From Trissonchulus latispiculum (Eukaryota; Nematoda; Enoplea; Enoplida; Ironidae), in the NCBI GenBank assembly GCA_030248195.1, contig JASAND010007804.1, positions 1 through 64,000 of the forward strand: a stretch of DNA of 64,000 nt, in the 5' to 3' direction. Each line of letters opens with the position of its first letter. Position 1 is the stretch's first letter. The notes beneath the pieces were generated by a model, which did not search any database, was not told where the DNA came from, and saw nothing but the letters and a program-made list of their open reading frames with translations. The translations under genes were made by a program, and so were the position numbers. Shown in pieces: positions 30,801 to 59,880 of the stretch.

Positions 30801-33600
30801 AAATGTTTGAACGTCCATCTAATCGACTTCATGTGAAAGGCTTGTCACACTCTATATTATGTTCTCCTAGTCACTAATTCAAACAAGACAATCTGAATTT
30901 TGAGGCCCTTATCTTATAGATATCAAAAATTGTTAGAAACAAATGATTCTTCTTAAAATAGACACCTCGCAAGCATTATTTTTAAAGCATAAATGTAAAT
31001 TTTTCTTAAAATTTAAATAAGTCCAAAAGTTAAAAATGCAAAAAACATTAAAAGTGCTGAAAGTGGTCACTATGTTGCTAATCGGTCATGCCGTGAAACG
31101 TTGAGGCAAAGTTGCAGAAAAACAGGCATAAAAGACAATAACTCAAATTTTTGGAAGTTTTCAGAAAGGGGAAAGTATTTCGGAAATGTGATAACTGAAA
31201 TGACAGGTCAGCTTTCAACAACTGACACAATGATACAAACTTGGAATTACAAGTTACGACATTTTGAATCGACTTAGAGCAACCAGTACTAACAGAACGA
31301 GAATTTTTTCCTTTTCATTCTGTTTCAGCTGAAAAAAAGATAAATTCCGGACAAAAACATCTTCTAATGAAAATATCCAGTTAGAAATCTGATGGAATAT
31401 AACTGCAACATTAAGAAACAAAAAATGAAAAATAACAGACACTCAAATGCTTCCGTATTTCTTCAAAGCCTTGGTCTTCGAATCAAATTAAAATAAATCC
31501 GAATACCGGAGCAGACACCAAAAACAACCCCCAAGCCCGAAAGAGCCACGAGCGACCAAACCGGGAACGAACGAACACAAAAAAAAAGAAAACAGAAAGA
31601 AAAAAGACAAACACACATGACAAAAAGAAGAATCATTTGTTTCTAACAATTTTTGATATCTATAAGATAAGGGCCTCAAAATTCAGTTTGTCTTGTTTGA
31701 ATTAGTGACTAGGAGAACATAATAGATAAGAGTGTGACAAGCCTTTACCACATGAAGTCGATTAGATGACTTTTCAAACATTTTCAAAAAGGCTTTTTGT
31801 CCCATTATTTTAAGAACGTTTATTTGAAAGAATACTTCTTTGGTCGGCTTAAAGCCCAATTATTGCAAGTTTAACTTTCAGGAACTTATAATCAAAATAA
31901 AATGTTCCTTTTAATTATTGGCACTGCTGCGAAACCGGTAGGCATCCTCAATTTGCATACCGAAAGCTTTCGGATCGAATCTCGACACGGGTCGTTTTAA
32001 ATAGGTTTTATGAATGAAGTTTGAAGTTTGAAATGAAGCATTTGTTAGAGTACTGAGTAGGTATATAAAGGGCAAAAGTAACAAAAGTTCAGGTATTAAA
32101 GGTTATCAGGCTTATGTCGATCTGAGTAGGGGCAAACGATTTCTACTATTTAAAGAACTAAGTTAATGACTCTGTCCACTTGAAATTAGCAGGGGTCAAT
32201 TTCATTCCAGTTCTACCATTAGTACAGTTTAACTCTGATGCACTGGACAGAAATAAAGAGGGGGTGAGGATTAGTTAAATGAAATTTTATTTATATACTT
32301 GTATTTATGTATTTTATGTATTAGTAAATAGATTTCACTTATCAGTTTGTAATTTCTTAAAATTATTAGGAATCTAATTATATATCAATCGATTGAGTGA
32401 ACAGTTATTTAAATTGCGAAAATATGAATAATTATTCATTCGTTTTTAAAGGGAACTAAGTTAAATTCAAATAACTTTCAAATTTTACGACTTTACAACT
32501 TAATGTGTTATGGTAACATTATTAGAAACACTAATAGTAACATTAATGTAAACTTATATTTTTTAATAAACTAGAAAGCAAAATTGTAACTCTTCAAAAA
32601 GTTATTGTACCAGCAGTTTTTGGCAATTAATTTCATTCTTAATAATTTTAACTTTACTTCATACAAAAACTCGTTTTTAACATTCACCCCTCTTAATTTC
32701 TGGCCAGTGCATCAGAGTTGAACTGTATTATTGGTAGAACTGGAAAGAAAATAACCCCTGCTGATTTCAAGTGGACAGAATCATTAAGTTAATCCTTTCG
32801 ATAGAAGAAAACGTTTGCCCCTACTCAGATCGACATAAGCCGGTTATCATACTAATTTCAGGTCAAAAGTCAATCCTAAGAAATTTTCGGGAATCCTGAA
32901 GAAATAATTTTCGATAAGTTAATCTAATCTGAACTTGTCGATCTGACATTTCAGACATCTGGTCAAAATGTCTCCATTTTTAGCAATATATCGTTGAAAT
33001 CAGATGTTAATTTATGTATCTCATGCACTGAAGTTATAAAGTTGTCTTTGGTCTTACTCTCTTGACTTTCTTGACGAACTCAAGCGTTTTCGCCTCAAAC
33101 TTTGGTTTTCTTTGATGTTACTTCACTAAGTCATACACATAGGTAATTGGTTTTGGCAGAACTGATTAGAACGGTCGAGGGCTGCTTTGCAGTCAAGAAC
33201 ACCAATATTAGAGCAGCAACAGTGCAGGTAATTTACTCTGGGGCTATGTTATCAATGTCGATGTGAAATTTTTCCCCCTAGAAATTTTCCCCCCGGAAAA
33301 ATTTCACCGGTGAAATGTTCCCCCCGGAAAAATTTCAGCGGTGAAACTTTTCTGGGGGAAAAATTTCTAGGGGGAAAAATTTCACCGAGACATCGAAACC
33401 CTGGTTTAGTCGCTAGCCCAGGTTTATATTGCTATCTTTAACACACACCCGAGTTTCGACGTTGATAACATTGGCCCCAGGAGTCTGCGAGTTCAGGTTA
33501 AACCAAGTGCCCGGTTTGTTCGGACTCTTGGTGGTGTGAAACTTTCTTTCAATCTTTCATTCTTTAGTTCATTGCACTGATTTCAATCTTTAGAAGTTCA
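27900..33600. repeat. 5.7-kb system of nested inverted repeats
   Basis: Two overlapping palindromes are visible. Block A (about 27900-29060) is repeated inverted at about 30590-31620. Block L (about 29060-30490) is repeated inverted at about 32050-33600. A partial direct copy of A (about 31625-32050) joins them, giving the order A, L, inverted A, part of A, inverted L. Examples of shared words: GTCATGTGTGTTTGT at 27905 and, inverted, near 31607; CCGAAAGCTTTCGGATCGAA at 28997 and 31963 and inverted at 30608; GGGGCCAATGTTATCAACG at 29138 and inverted at 33460-33478. Both L blocks contain a cluster of GAAATTTTTCCCCC/GGGGGAAAAATTTC palindromes. No transposase or other protein is recognisable. Confidence 0.8.
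29745..30495. repeat. Foldback element inside block L (about 750 bp), with a sister copy at about 32100-32860
   Basis: Ends are inverted: GGCTTATGTCGATCTGAGTA near 29761 and TACTCAGATCGACATAAGCC near 30458. The inner parts of both arms also match in inverted orientation (CCAGTTCTACCATTA against TAATGGTAGAACTGG). The same unit recurs inverted in the right half of the palindrome. Confidence 0.7.
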
Positions 33601-34087
33601 TTTGAATTGCTGATATCTAGCATAAAGTAGTATTAAATTCCTGCCTTAGTATTTATACATACATAGCGTATGACGCTTGTTTATTTTCTGACACAATGGG
33701 TCTCTGACACAATTTCTACCAGACGTCAGGATCTTAGGAATTTTTAGCAATCCGAAGACAATAAAAGTGGCTTTTTTAGTTTCGCGGAAATTTCGTTTCA
33801 GGAAAACCGGGTCTTAGTTAGCTTTGCTTGGAATGGGGAGGTGCTGTGGGTTGCTGCAAACGTCAGTGATTGCTCATTTATTGCACTTTTTTCCTGACAC
33901 TTTTGGTGCCCAGTACAAGCTTTTTTCCTGGAACCAGCTTTTCTTCATTCCTGCTTTTGCATCAAATGCTCTTTTAGTGTTAGTTTCCTACTTTTATCAC
34001 CCTAAAGTGTCTGGAAGAAGGTATAAGCTTAATGGTGAAAATTCTTCAAAGGCTGTCTGTTTTACAACAACGAAAGCGATACTATTT
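33601..34087. other. Intergenic DNA, no convincing gene
   Basis: A 101-codon hydrophobic open frame (33824-34129) runs into the repeat that follows and has no recognised domain; I do not call it. Confidence 0.4.
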
Positions 34088-34475
34088 AGTGAGGCTCTGT
34101 TAGTGCAGTGGTTTCTTACTGCGCTATAAGTGGAAGATCATGTCAAGTCTCGGTAAATTGCCTAGGAGGGATGTGGAATAAGGCGCAAGAGTTTATTTTT
34201 TTCAAGAGCTCTTGAAAAAATAAGCTTTAGTGCCTTATTCCACTACCCTCCTGGGCAATTTATCGAGATTGTCAAGGGGCGACCGCCTCTTAGGTGGAGC
34301 TACAAAAGAACCTCCACTACGGTGGACGTAATGGAGGTAAGGTCCCGATAGCCTTGTAGAACACCTCGGGTAAATGCTATGGCAGTTATTCAGTGTCAGC
34401 ATCCCCCTTCCCTCAAAATCGTTCTAAGCTGGCTGACACCACGCCTAACTGGGGCACGACTGGGGTGAGGAGGCT
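34088..34475 (+). repeat. Long SINE-like repeat, family 3 (copy B), carrying a 120-bp perfect-centre palindrome
   Basis: Matches 19983-20310 over its length. Between about 34147 and 34269 this copy has an inverted duplication: TAAATTGCCTAGGAGGG ... TGGAATAAGGC, the centre CAAGAGCTCTTG, then GCCTTATTCCA ... CCCTCCTGGGCAATTTA. The left arm is absent from copy A, so the arm was duplicated here. Confidence 0.75.
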
Positions 34476-35150
34476 GTAAAAATCTATTTAGTCTTTCATG
34501 AGGTAGAGAAAATGCTTCAAGAAGTATTAAAATGTTTTGAAAAATCAACTAAAATTTTAATTTTGGTTTAATTGATTCTAAAATGTGAGTTTTCAGATTT
34601 TTCTATTTCTTCAGGTTTTTTGCACGGTTTCCATTTTCACTGTTTTGTATTCTAATTCCGGAAAAATGATACTTTAAATGGTGCCAGCTTGAGGGAGTGA
34701 GTAATTTTCTCTCTCCTCCAGAATGAGTTTTCAGTTACACCTTATTTTTCTGGGGGTCTGATTTTAGAATTGGACAAACACATTTGACGTCAATGGGGGC
34801 GGGATGAAACGGGGGGATAAAATTTCATTAATAGGATGAAAATTGTTTCTGACACAGCTCCTTTCATTAGCTAAAATATTTTGGGTAGAAGCAGACTTGC
34901 AGTAAATGTTTGTTTTTAAATTAGCATTTTTGGTTCAAGTATTTTCGATTCATCCATAATTTCAAACATTTCATGAACTGAAAGTGGAGTTTCAAGAATT
35001 TCAGAAATTTCTGGCATTTTGCCAGTCTTTGCTAAATGTTTCCTGTTTTTTAATTCACTGGCATGTAACAGTGGGCCAAAAATTTTTTCATTATTTTTAG
35101 CTATTTCAGAGATTGTCGCACTTGCTGGTTTGAATACGAACTTTAAACAA
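34476..35150. other. Intergenic DNA, no gene
   Basis: AT-rich, short ORFs only, no repeat recognised. Confidence 0.45.
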
Positions 35151-35154
35151 GATT

Positions 35155-35232
35155 GTGCCTAGATGACTTACGTGGTAGAACGACGAACTCGTCAGCCAAA
35201 GGTTATGGGTTCGATCTTCAGCTTGAGTTCCA
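35155..35232 (+). repeat. tRNA-derived SINE, family 1, decayed
   Basis: GTGCCTAGATG, GGTAGAACGACG and CAAAGGTTATGGGTTCGATC correspond to the start, D-arm and T-arm of the family 1 element at 16480-16551. Confidence 0.6.
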
Positions 35233-35404
35233 ATTTTTCACGTCACCAACTCAAGCTTTAATTATTTTGCAAGACAATAAACAAATAATAACTATAAGTA
35301 AAATAGTAAATAAGTCAAGTACGGCTAACAGTTAACTACATTTTTGCTGTTTTTCCCTCTCCAAAGAAGATTGTTATTTTTTTTTTTTTTTTGTATTTTG
35401 TATT

Positions 35405-35700
35405 TGGCCTAGCATCGTTGGGTACAAAAGGAGACCCGATAGATGCTGCTCTCCGCCGACTACTGAAAGGCAGTCAAGAAGAAGCGGAGAAGCGAAGGCC
35501 AAGGACAGAAAACAAGGCCCCCAAGCCAGACTGACATGCGGTTATTGGCCAGGGTCAGCACTGCTGAAATAGCCTCAGTCACCCCCAAGGTAGCTGTCGT
35601 CGTTTATCCGACGACAACTGCCCCCCGCTTATCAACAGTGACTAGGATGGCGGAAACCTAGCTTGGCTTGCTCGCAAAGCCTTGAAAAAAAGGTGGCTGC
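35405..35700. repeat. Structured repeat with conserved hairpin (copy B)
   Basis: Sister of 21455-21790. Outer pairing TTGGCCT (35404) with AGGCCAA (35497) encloses hairpins AGCATC/GATGCT and CTCCGC/GCGGAG. The conserved central hairpin is GGCAGTTGTCGTCG paired with CGACGACAGCTACC on the minus strand, 13 of 14 pairs, loop GATAAA. Confidence 0.6.
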
Positions 35701-38351
35701 AGAAAAGGGGCGAGCTCTCAAATAGGAAAGTTTGGAAAACTGCCTTCCATATAGAAGCGTATATATATATATTAAAAGCAATAAAACGTATTGCCGTAAA
35801 ACGTAAAAGAATAAATGAAAGAAATGAAACAGCTAAAAATACCACCGGTCAATCCAACAGTCTTTTGAAAAGACTTCTCTCGCATTAACCTTTGTAGTTA
35901 TTTATAAATAGCATTTCGCATTAAAGACAAGCACACATAGTGTTGTATAAACTTAGCTTGATTTGCGATATACATCCAATATCCTAACTTAGAGTGATTA
36001 CGACCTCCAGCAGTCCAGCATCGCTACGGAATGACCCTTCCATTCCAGGGGTCGGAAAGCATTTTGCTCTGAAAACTTAACCAAAAACAGCTCAGACAAA
36101 TTGACAACATTGGCTAGCGTCGCCGAATAAATGGATCACAGCTTTAATAAGAATTGATGCTCGAATTTATTACAGTTTCGATTTTCAAATACTGGCGAGG
36201 TGACGCGAAGTCAAAATATTTGAAGAGGACATAAATCATCAGTTAAAATTTCAGTGTCCAGAAACTTTTAAACGAAACCATCATCAGTTCCAAGTTATTT
36301 ATCAGTACTCTTTGTCCATTAACTCCCGGAAAACTCATGTCAAAACAAAATTCGAAAAAAAACCAAAACTTAGCTTTTGTTGAGCAACCGTTCTCTTCAC
36401 GTATGCGATGCAATCGCAGAATCCAGCTGTCTTGGTCCAAGAAGATTGTTATTTATCCTCCACATGTCTGCATCAATACATAATCTTTATCTCTTTTATC
36501 TGGTTTTAAGCACCAACCGGGAGGGAGGGGGCTGTAGAAAAGAATTAACCAACTCTAAAAGGAGGGGGGAATGTGTTAATTATTTATGAAAGTGGTTCTG
36601 GAGCATTTTGGAACAGTTTCTTTAGGTCTATTCTTTTGTAGGGGTCTGACAAGTGTGTGCCTCTGTTTTGCTTCAGCTATCAGAAATAAGATGACTGCCA
36701 AAAAAGCTCCCCCTTCTACTCCCCTATAAATTTTTATCCTTGGAATTCTTTTTTGTCTGGAGTTCTCTGCCCCTAATAAGTGGGGGTTATTAGGTAGCTC
36801 TGTAACCCAGAAATTTCCTATTCTTTCCTCTCGCTTTCCTTTTTGGTATCTCCTATTTGAGGTCTTTAACCCAAATCCTGATTATGGGCTTTCTTAGGTT
36901 TTAGGTTAAATTGTGAGCATTTTGGTACGTACGGCTAGAGTAGCATGTAGCATAAAAGACCTCAAAAATTGAAGTTAGAAAAGTTTATCTGCTGCTAGAA
37001 ATGGTTAGATTTTTTCTAAAATTAAATTTCAAATTGTGAAGGTTGAATTTTCAGCGTTGAGTATTTAGATTAAGTTTAGATTTAATGTGTAGATCCGCAG
37101 AACTGTGCATATGCTCAGACAAAACTGTGTTTTTTGGTTGTGGTTAATGTAACGTGAAACTACGGATTATGGTATCGTATCATTTTTTGGAATACAAATG
37201 AAACTTATGAGTATCTTTACAGGTTACACGATTTTCGAGTACATCTTCTTGACAAAAGAAACGTTTTCTGAAAAAAAACGTTGCGCTACCTCAAATACAC
37301 TGCGTTTTGAATTGGAATTTGATGATTTTGTCAAACGATTTGTCAAAAAACTGGCGTTACGTTTAATGAAAACTGAATTTGGAGATGAAAGTTCAAGACT
37401 GCATGAAAATAGGAAAGACGACATTGTGTTTTTGAATGTGTTCAGAAATCCAAAAATGGGAGCAAAATCAAACAAAAGTTCATTTTTTGGAAATAAGTAT
37501 TTTCGGTTTGTCAAATATGAGGTTGATGTTAAAGGACATCAGTTTAACATTTTACATTTAAACTCCTCATTTAAAAATCATTTTCTGATATTTTGAGAGC
37601 AATGCATTTCTTGCGTACAATTTCTTGGAAAACAAAATTTTTGTTAAATAACAAATATAACCTAAGTATCGGAATATGGTTTGGGGTTTTTAATTAGTTT
37701 ACAAAAAAATTTAAAACTGTGCCGACGAAAGCGATATTACGTAAATTTATGCTGAATGTCGGCATTAACTTTCAGAATTTCTGACTCACAAAATATAATT
37801 CAAGATTTAAGATTTTATTACTCAATTTTGTGCGCCACGACACATCTTAAATTTCTAACCACAAAGGTGAGACCTTCCAAAGCCTAACTTCTAGAAGACC
37901 TCTTCTAACAAGAAAAGTGGGCATTTTTTACTCTCTCCAGTTTTAGCAAGCATTTTTTGCAGAAGATATTCCTGGAGCCGTAGCAAAAAACACCTGCAGT
38001 CATATTAACAGTTCAAGACAAGAGAAAAAGTTGATGATAACGTTTCAATTTTGCCAGCGCCAACTTTCCTGACACAGTAATGGTTAAAATCTTTTGTGAA
38101 ATGGTTCATAAAAGTTGGCTTATTCATAGCACTGGCTTATCAGTGCTGTAGTGAATGGATGTACAGTTCAGTTTGCCAGAGTTTCATTATGTAGAATTTT
38201 AATACACCGAAATGTCCAAAATTTTAATTGTAGTTTCCAAACTTTTGCTTTTCATGTTTATGCTTTTTGCTATGGTGTAAAACAATGTCTGCACACCATA
38301 TAAACGTACACAAGCTCATGTAAGAATTATGGGCATCCTGTGACTAAAAAA
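35701..38351. other. Intergenic DNA, no gene
   Basis: AT-rich. The longest open frame (37198-37596, 132 codons) has no recognisable domain and AT-driven composition, so it is not called. Confidence 0.45.
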
Positions 38352-38430
38352 GTTTGGATTTCAGAAGGAATCGAACCACCGACCTTCGGACTGACGATAT
38401 TTACTCACACATAGTGCTGCAGAAATCCTA
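38352..38430 (-). repeat. tRNA-like unit, decayed
   Basis: On the minus strand a 73-base unit has a perfect 7-bp acceptor-like stem (GGATTTC with GAAATCC) and a B-box-like GGTGGTTCGATTCC, but no proper D-arm or anticodon arm. More likely a SINE relic than a tRNA gene. Confidence 0.4.
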
Positions 38431-39412
38431 GTAAACTAATTAACTTTTATTAATAATCATTAATTGTTTATACGTCGTATATATTATATTTTTATACTTT
38501 TATTTATTATTATACTTTTATTATTAATCGTTAATTGTTTATACGGCGTTTATATTAAAATAAGTGAAAGAAAAATGCCATTGCCTCCTGCAGCGGTGAC
38601 CAGAAATATTTGGACCTCAAGTGAAGATCGAAATTTCTACTTTTGATTCAGATCTTCTCGAGCTGAGGTTTGAATTTGAACCCAAACTGTCCAGTGACAG
38701 CTTCCAGAAATGAATTACAATAATAATGATTTTTGTATTAATTTTTTTGGTTAAGTTTCCTACATTTTCCACTAGAATCTGTTTTCGTTTGATGTCTTTC
38801 TTTTCACACGATTAATTTTGTGGCAGATAAAGCTTTCTGTGGGTTGCCCTGTTTTTCAACTTTCTCCAATTTCAAAATTTACTCATCACTCGTCCTCCGT
38901 TCTAGATGAAGCCTCTTCAAGAAAATTTGTTTGCCAAGGAGGCGGTTTAATTAGCTGTCTAATTAAATCAGTCTGTTAATTATGTATATGACTAGCAACT
39001 TGTAGCTTTAGCCGTTTCATTGAAACCCCTACTATTGTAGAAATTAAGTTTTCCTTCGAAACTTGGCTTCTGTGTGAAAAACGGAATCTGGCTTCTCGTA
39101 TCCTGAAAAGTTGTCAAAAGCTTGCAAAACTGCTTACGACCGAAGCTTTGGTCGGAAAAGAATATTTTATATACACTAGACACTTCATGCACAGTTATTT
39201 CTTAACCCTTATGTTAACTGAACGGATTTTGTCCTAACTTATATATTATACAATTATTGAATAATTTTTATATTATTACCTAACAAATTTTTTCTCAGAT
39301 TATCCAATTTTTCAGGATGCATAAGATTTTCGAAGCCAGATTATTATTAATTTAAGGATAATGCATTATCGAATGTGCCCCAGAACAATTTACTTTGCCG
39401 ATTTCGTGATAA
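38431..39412. other. Intergenic DNA upstream of the receptor phosphatase
   Basis: No gene. The promoter of the phosphatase gene should lie here or further left; no clear core element is defended. Confidence 0.4.
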
Positions 39413-57834
<18,422 letters not shown>

Positions 57835-57862
57835 CACTGTCTGTTGTGATGTCTTCTCAGAT

Positions 57863-58084
57863 GAGTACATAATAGATAAGAGTGTGACAAACGTTATCCG
57901 TCATGGAAAATGGTAAAAATTAAACTCGGATGAATATGTTTTCTTATCTTTTTAAATTTGTGCTAACAGCTGATGAAAAGGGTTAATAAGGCCATGATTG
58001 GTCACAAGACGGAAATTTAACTTTCGACTAGTTTGATCTGACATCTAGACTGGCGCCTTGTAGCTGAGTTATCTATTATGTTCT
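57863..58084. mobile_element. 222-bp MITE-like unit just after the phosphatase stop codon
   Basis: Inverted ends GTACATAATAGATAA (57865-57879) and TTATCTATTATGTTC (about 58069-58083). The left end continues GAGTGTGACA, as in several other copies. It begins 29 bases after the TAA at 57832-57834, so it lies in the 3' untranslated region or directly downstream. Confidence 0.6.
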
Positions 58085-58713
58085 TTTAAAAATGTGTGTT
58101 CAGTATCATTTTATAATAACAGTAAACCATGTCTATAAAACAGCAAAAGCTAAAGCTATAGATTAGTTGAATTTGACTTTTAGGCTAATAATCGACTAAG
58201 CAGAGCAAACGAAGCCGATTTTATTAGCGATTAGTTCGAGAGATTCTGAGATTGCAAATATTCTAAATATTCCAAATCCAATTAAGGAACGAGTCTTAAT
58301 AGCTAACATTTTTAAAACTGTAAGTCGGAAAATAGGAAAAAATGATTGTCTCGGTTAACTGCCTTTGTCGGACCTTTAAATCGATTACCTGCTTAATATG
58401 CTTACGTAATCCAAAAAATAATGAGTGATTCAAGGAAAGTGATGGGTTTAGCTTTCGAATGAGAATAATCTGCGCAGTCTCAAAACGGTCAGAAATTAGT
58501 GCGTAAACGTCGATTGTTAAGAGCGGTAGAATGTTAGCACGCAAGTTATTTTGTAAAGTATAGTCAAATTTAGACATGACTCGGCTGTATGCTAACAACA
58601 GTACCCAAAAGGAATCACCGCCTTAAGTTTATGTACTTTTCAACACAATCATCAAAAAGCTTAAGCATCATCTCAGATAAGTGCCACAACTTAATTTATT
58701 GCTACAAACTACG
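58085..58713. other. Spacer between the phosphatase gene and the BTB gene
   Basis: No gene. The promoter of the BTB gene is presumably here. The last 30 bases before ATG 58714 are open in frame but contain no earlier ATG. Confidence 0.4.
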
Positions 58714-59880
58714 ATGATGGAAGAAACTTATACTGTGGAATTTCGCAATCTCCGACGAGAGTTATCCACAACCGGCCTTTTTGGAAAACCTGCCATTGAA
58801 AAGCCGCTGGGATCAGGAATTTCACTCCAACTTACCAAAACTGACGAAAACAATTTCATCCTTCGTTTTTATCACTCAATCAGAAGCTTTGGGATGCAGC
58901 TAAGTCCTATTCATCAGCTTCTGGTCACAGTATCAAAGTTTTCAGCAGGAAACGTGGTGGGAAACACTTTCATTTCTAAGCAACCCGTCTCGGTTCCCGG
59001 TGAATTGCAGTTAACGATTTCGCAATCAAGCTATTTCGGTTACGTCCGTTTTTCATCAGCGTTAGATTTCGGTTTTCGGGTAACTGCAACCAGAGCAGAC
59101 GGAAGCAACTTCTTACCCGGCCAACCAGGTCCCAGCTACAAACCAATCTTTGGGAGTGTACTTGGTTTGGGAAATACGACAAATTTCGCTTCCACAGGCC
59201 TTCCGGCTACTACCACGAGCTACAACCCGACCTTTCAGAATTCACCGTTCTATGAAAATGTGACAAAGTTCGACCCTCGCTGCAGTTATGGCATCATGAA
59301 AAAACAGAGAATTGAAGATTCCCTCTCCACTGATCTTTTCACCGAACTTTGGTCCGGTCTGGAAAATCCGGAAAATCCGTTTTCCGATATCCGGATTGAG
59401 TGTTCGGATAATGTTAATCTCTACGCTCACAGATTCCCTCTGATCAAAAGTCCGGTTTTGCGGAGGAGTTTAGAATCAGATTTTCTGGAAAAGTCGACGG
59501 GGATTTTGCATTTGAAGGAGTTTCAGAGCTCTACAGTGAAAGTGGTGCTGAAATATCTCTACTTCGGAGATTCCTCAACTGTGGTCGACGAGAATTCTGT
59601 CTGCTGGAAAGATTTGGCGAAAATGTCGCATCGCTACGACCTGCCGGCTCTGTTGAAAACCGCGGAAACAAAACTGATGGAAAATGGGAACAAAGAAAAT
59701 ATGGGCGATTATCTTTTGTTTTCTCATCTTTTCGGATTGGAGGATTTAAAGAAACGATGTTTGGATTTGATTGTGAAAGATTTCGACCGTTTCCAAGATT
59801 TGTCAGAATTTCATGCCATTCGAGCTGAGCCAGAACTTTTTGTGGCGCTGTTGCGCGCTTCCAAAGGCGCTGCAACGTAA
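58714..59880 (+). CDS. Intronless BTB/POZ protein with N-terminal MATH-like domain, 388 aa
   Basis: ATG at 58714 (a second at 58717), TAA at 59878-59880, no intron. Residues about 1-145 are beta-rich (GISLQLTKTDENNFILRFY, and FGFRVTATRADGSN at the end) and resemble a divergent MATH/TRAF sandwich. A Pro/Gly/Thr-rich linker of about 50 residues follows. The BTB domain begins near 220: NPFSDIRIECSD, NLYAHRFPLIKSPVLRRSL, then VKVVLKYLYFGDS, and continues into a BACK-like helical end (LGDYLLFSHLFGLEDLKKRC type). Family knowledge: MATH-BTB proteins are substrate adaptors of Cullin-3 ubiquitin ligases, a family greatly expanded in nematodes. Lack of introns beside a 28-exon gene suggests a retrocopy or a member of such an expansion. 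The MATH call is weaker than the BTB call. Confidence 0.75.
   Translation: MMEETYTVEFRNLRRELSTTGLFGKPAIEKPLGSGISLQLTKTDENNFILRFYHSIRSFGMQLSPIHQLLVTVSKFSAGNVVGNTFISKQPVSVPGELQLTISQSSYFGYVRFSSALDFGFRVTATRADGSNFLPGQPGPSYKPIFGSVLGLGNTTNFASTGLPATTTSYNPTFQNSPFYENVTKFDPRCSYGIMKKQRIEDSLSTDLFTELWSGLENPENPFSDIRIECSDNVNLYAHRFPLIKSPVLRRSLESDFLEKSTGILHLKEFQSSTVKVVLKYLYFGDSSTVVDENSVCWKDLAKMSHRYDLPALLKTAETKLMENGNKENMGDYLLFSHLFGLEDLKKRCLDLIVKDFDRFQDLSEFHAIRAEPELFVALLRASKGAAT

Noticed and set aside
33824..34129. 101-codon hydrophobic ORF
   Set aside because: Its 3' third lies in a SINE-like repeat and no family is recognisable.
37198..37596. 132-codon + strand ORF in an AT-rich desert
   Set aside because: No recognised domain, composition as expected from AT-rich DNA, no splice or poly(A) context that I can defend.
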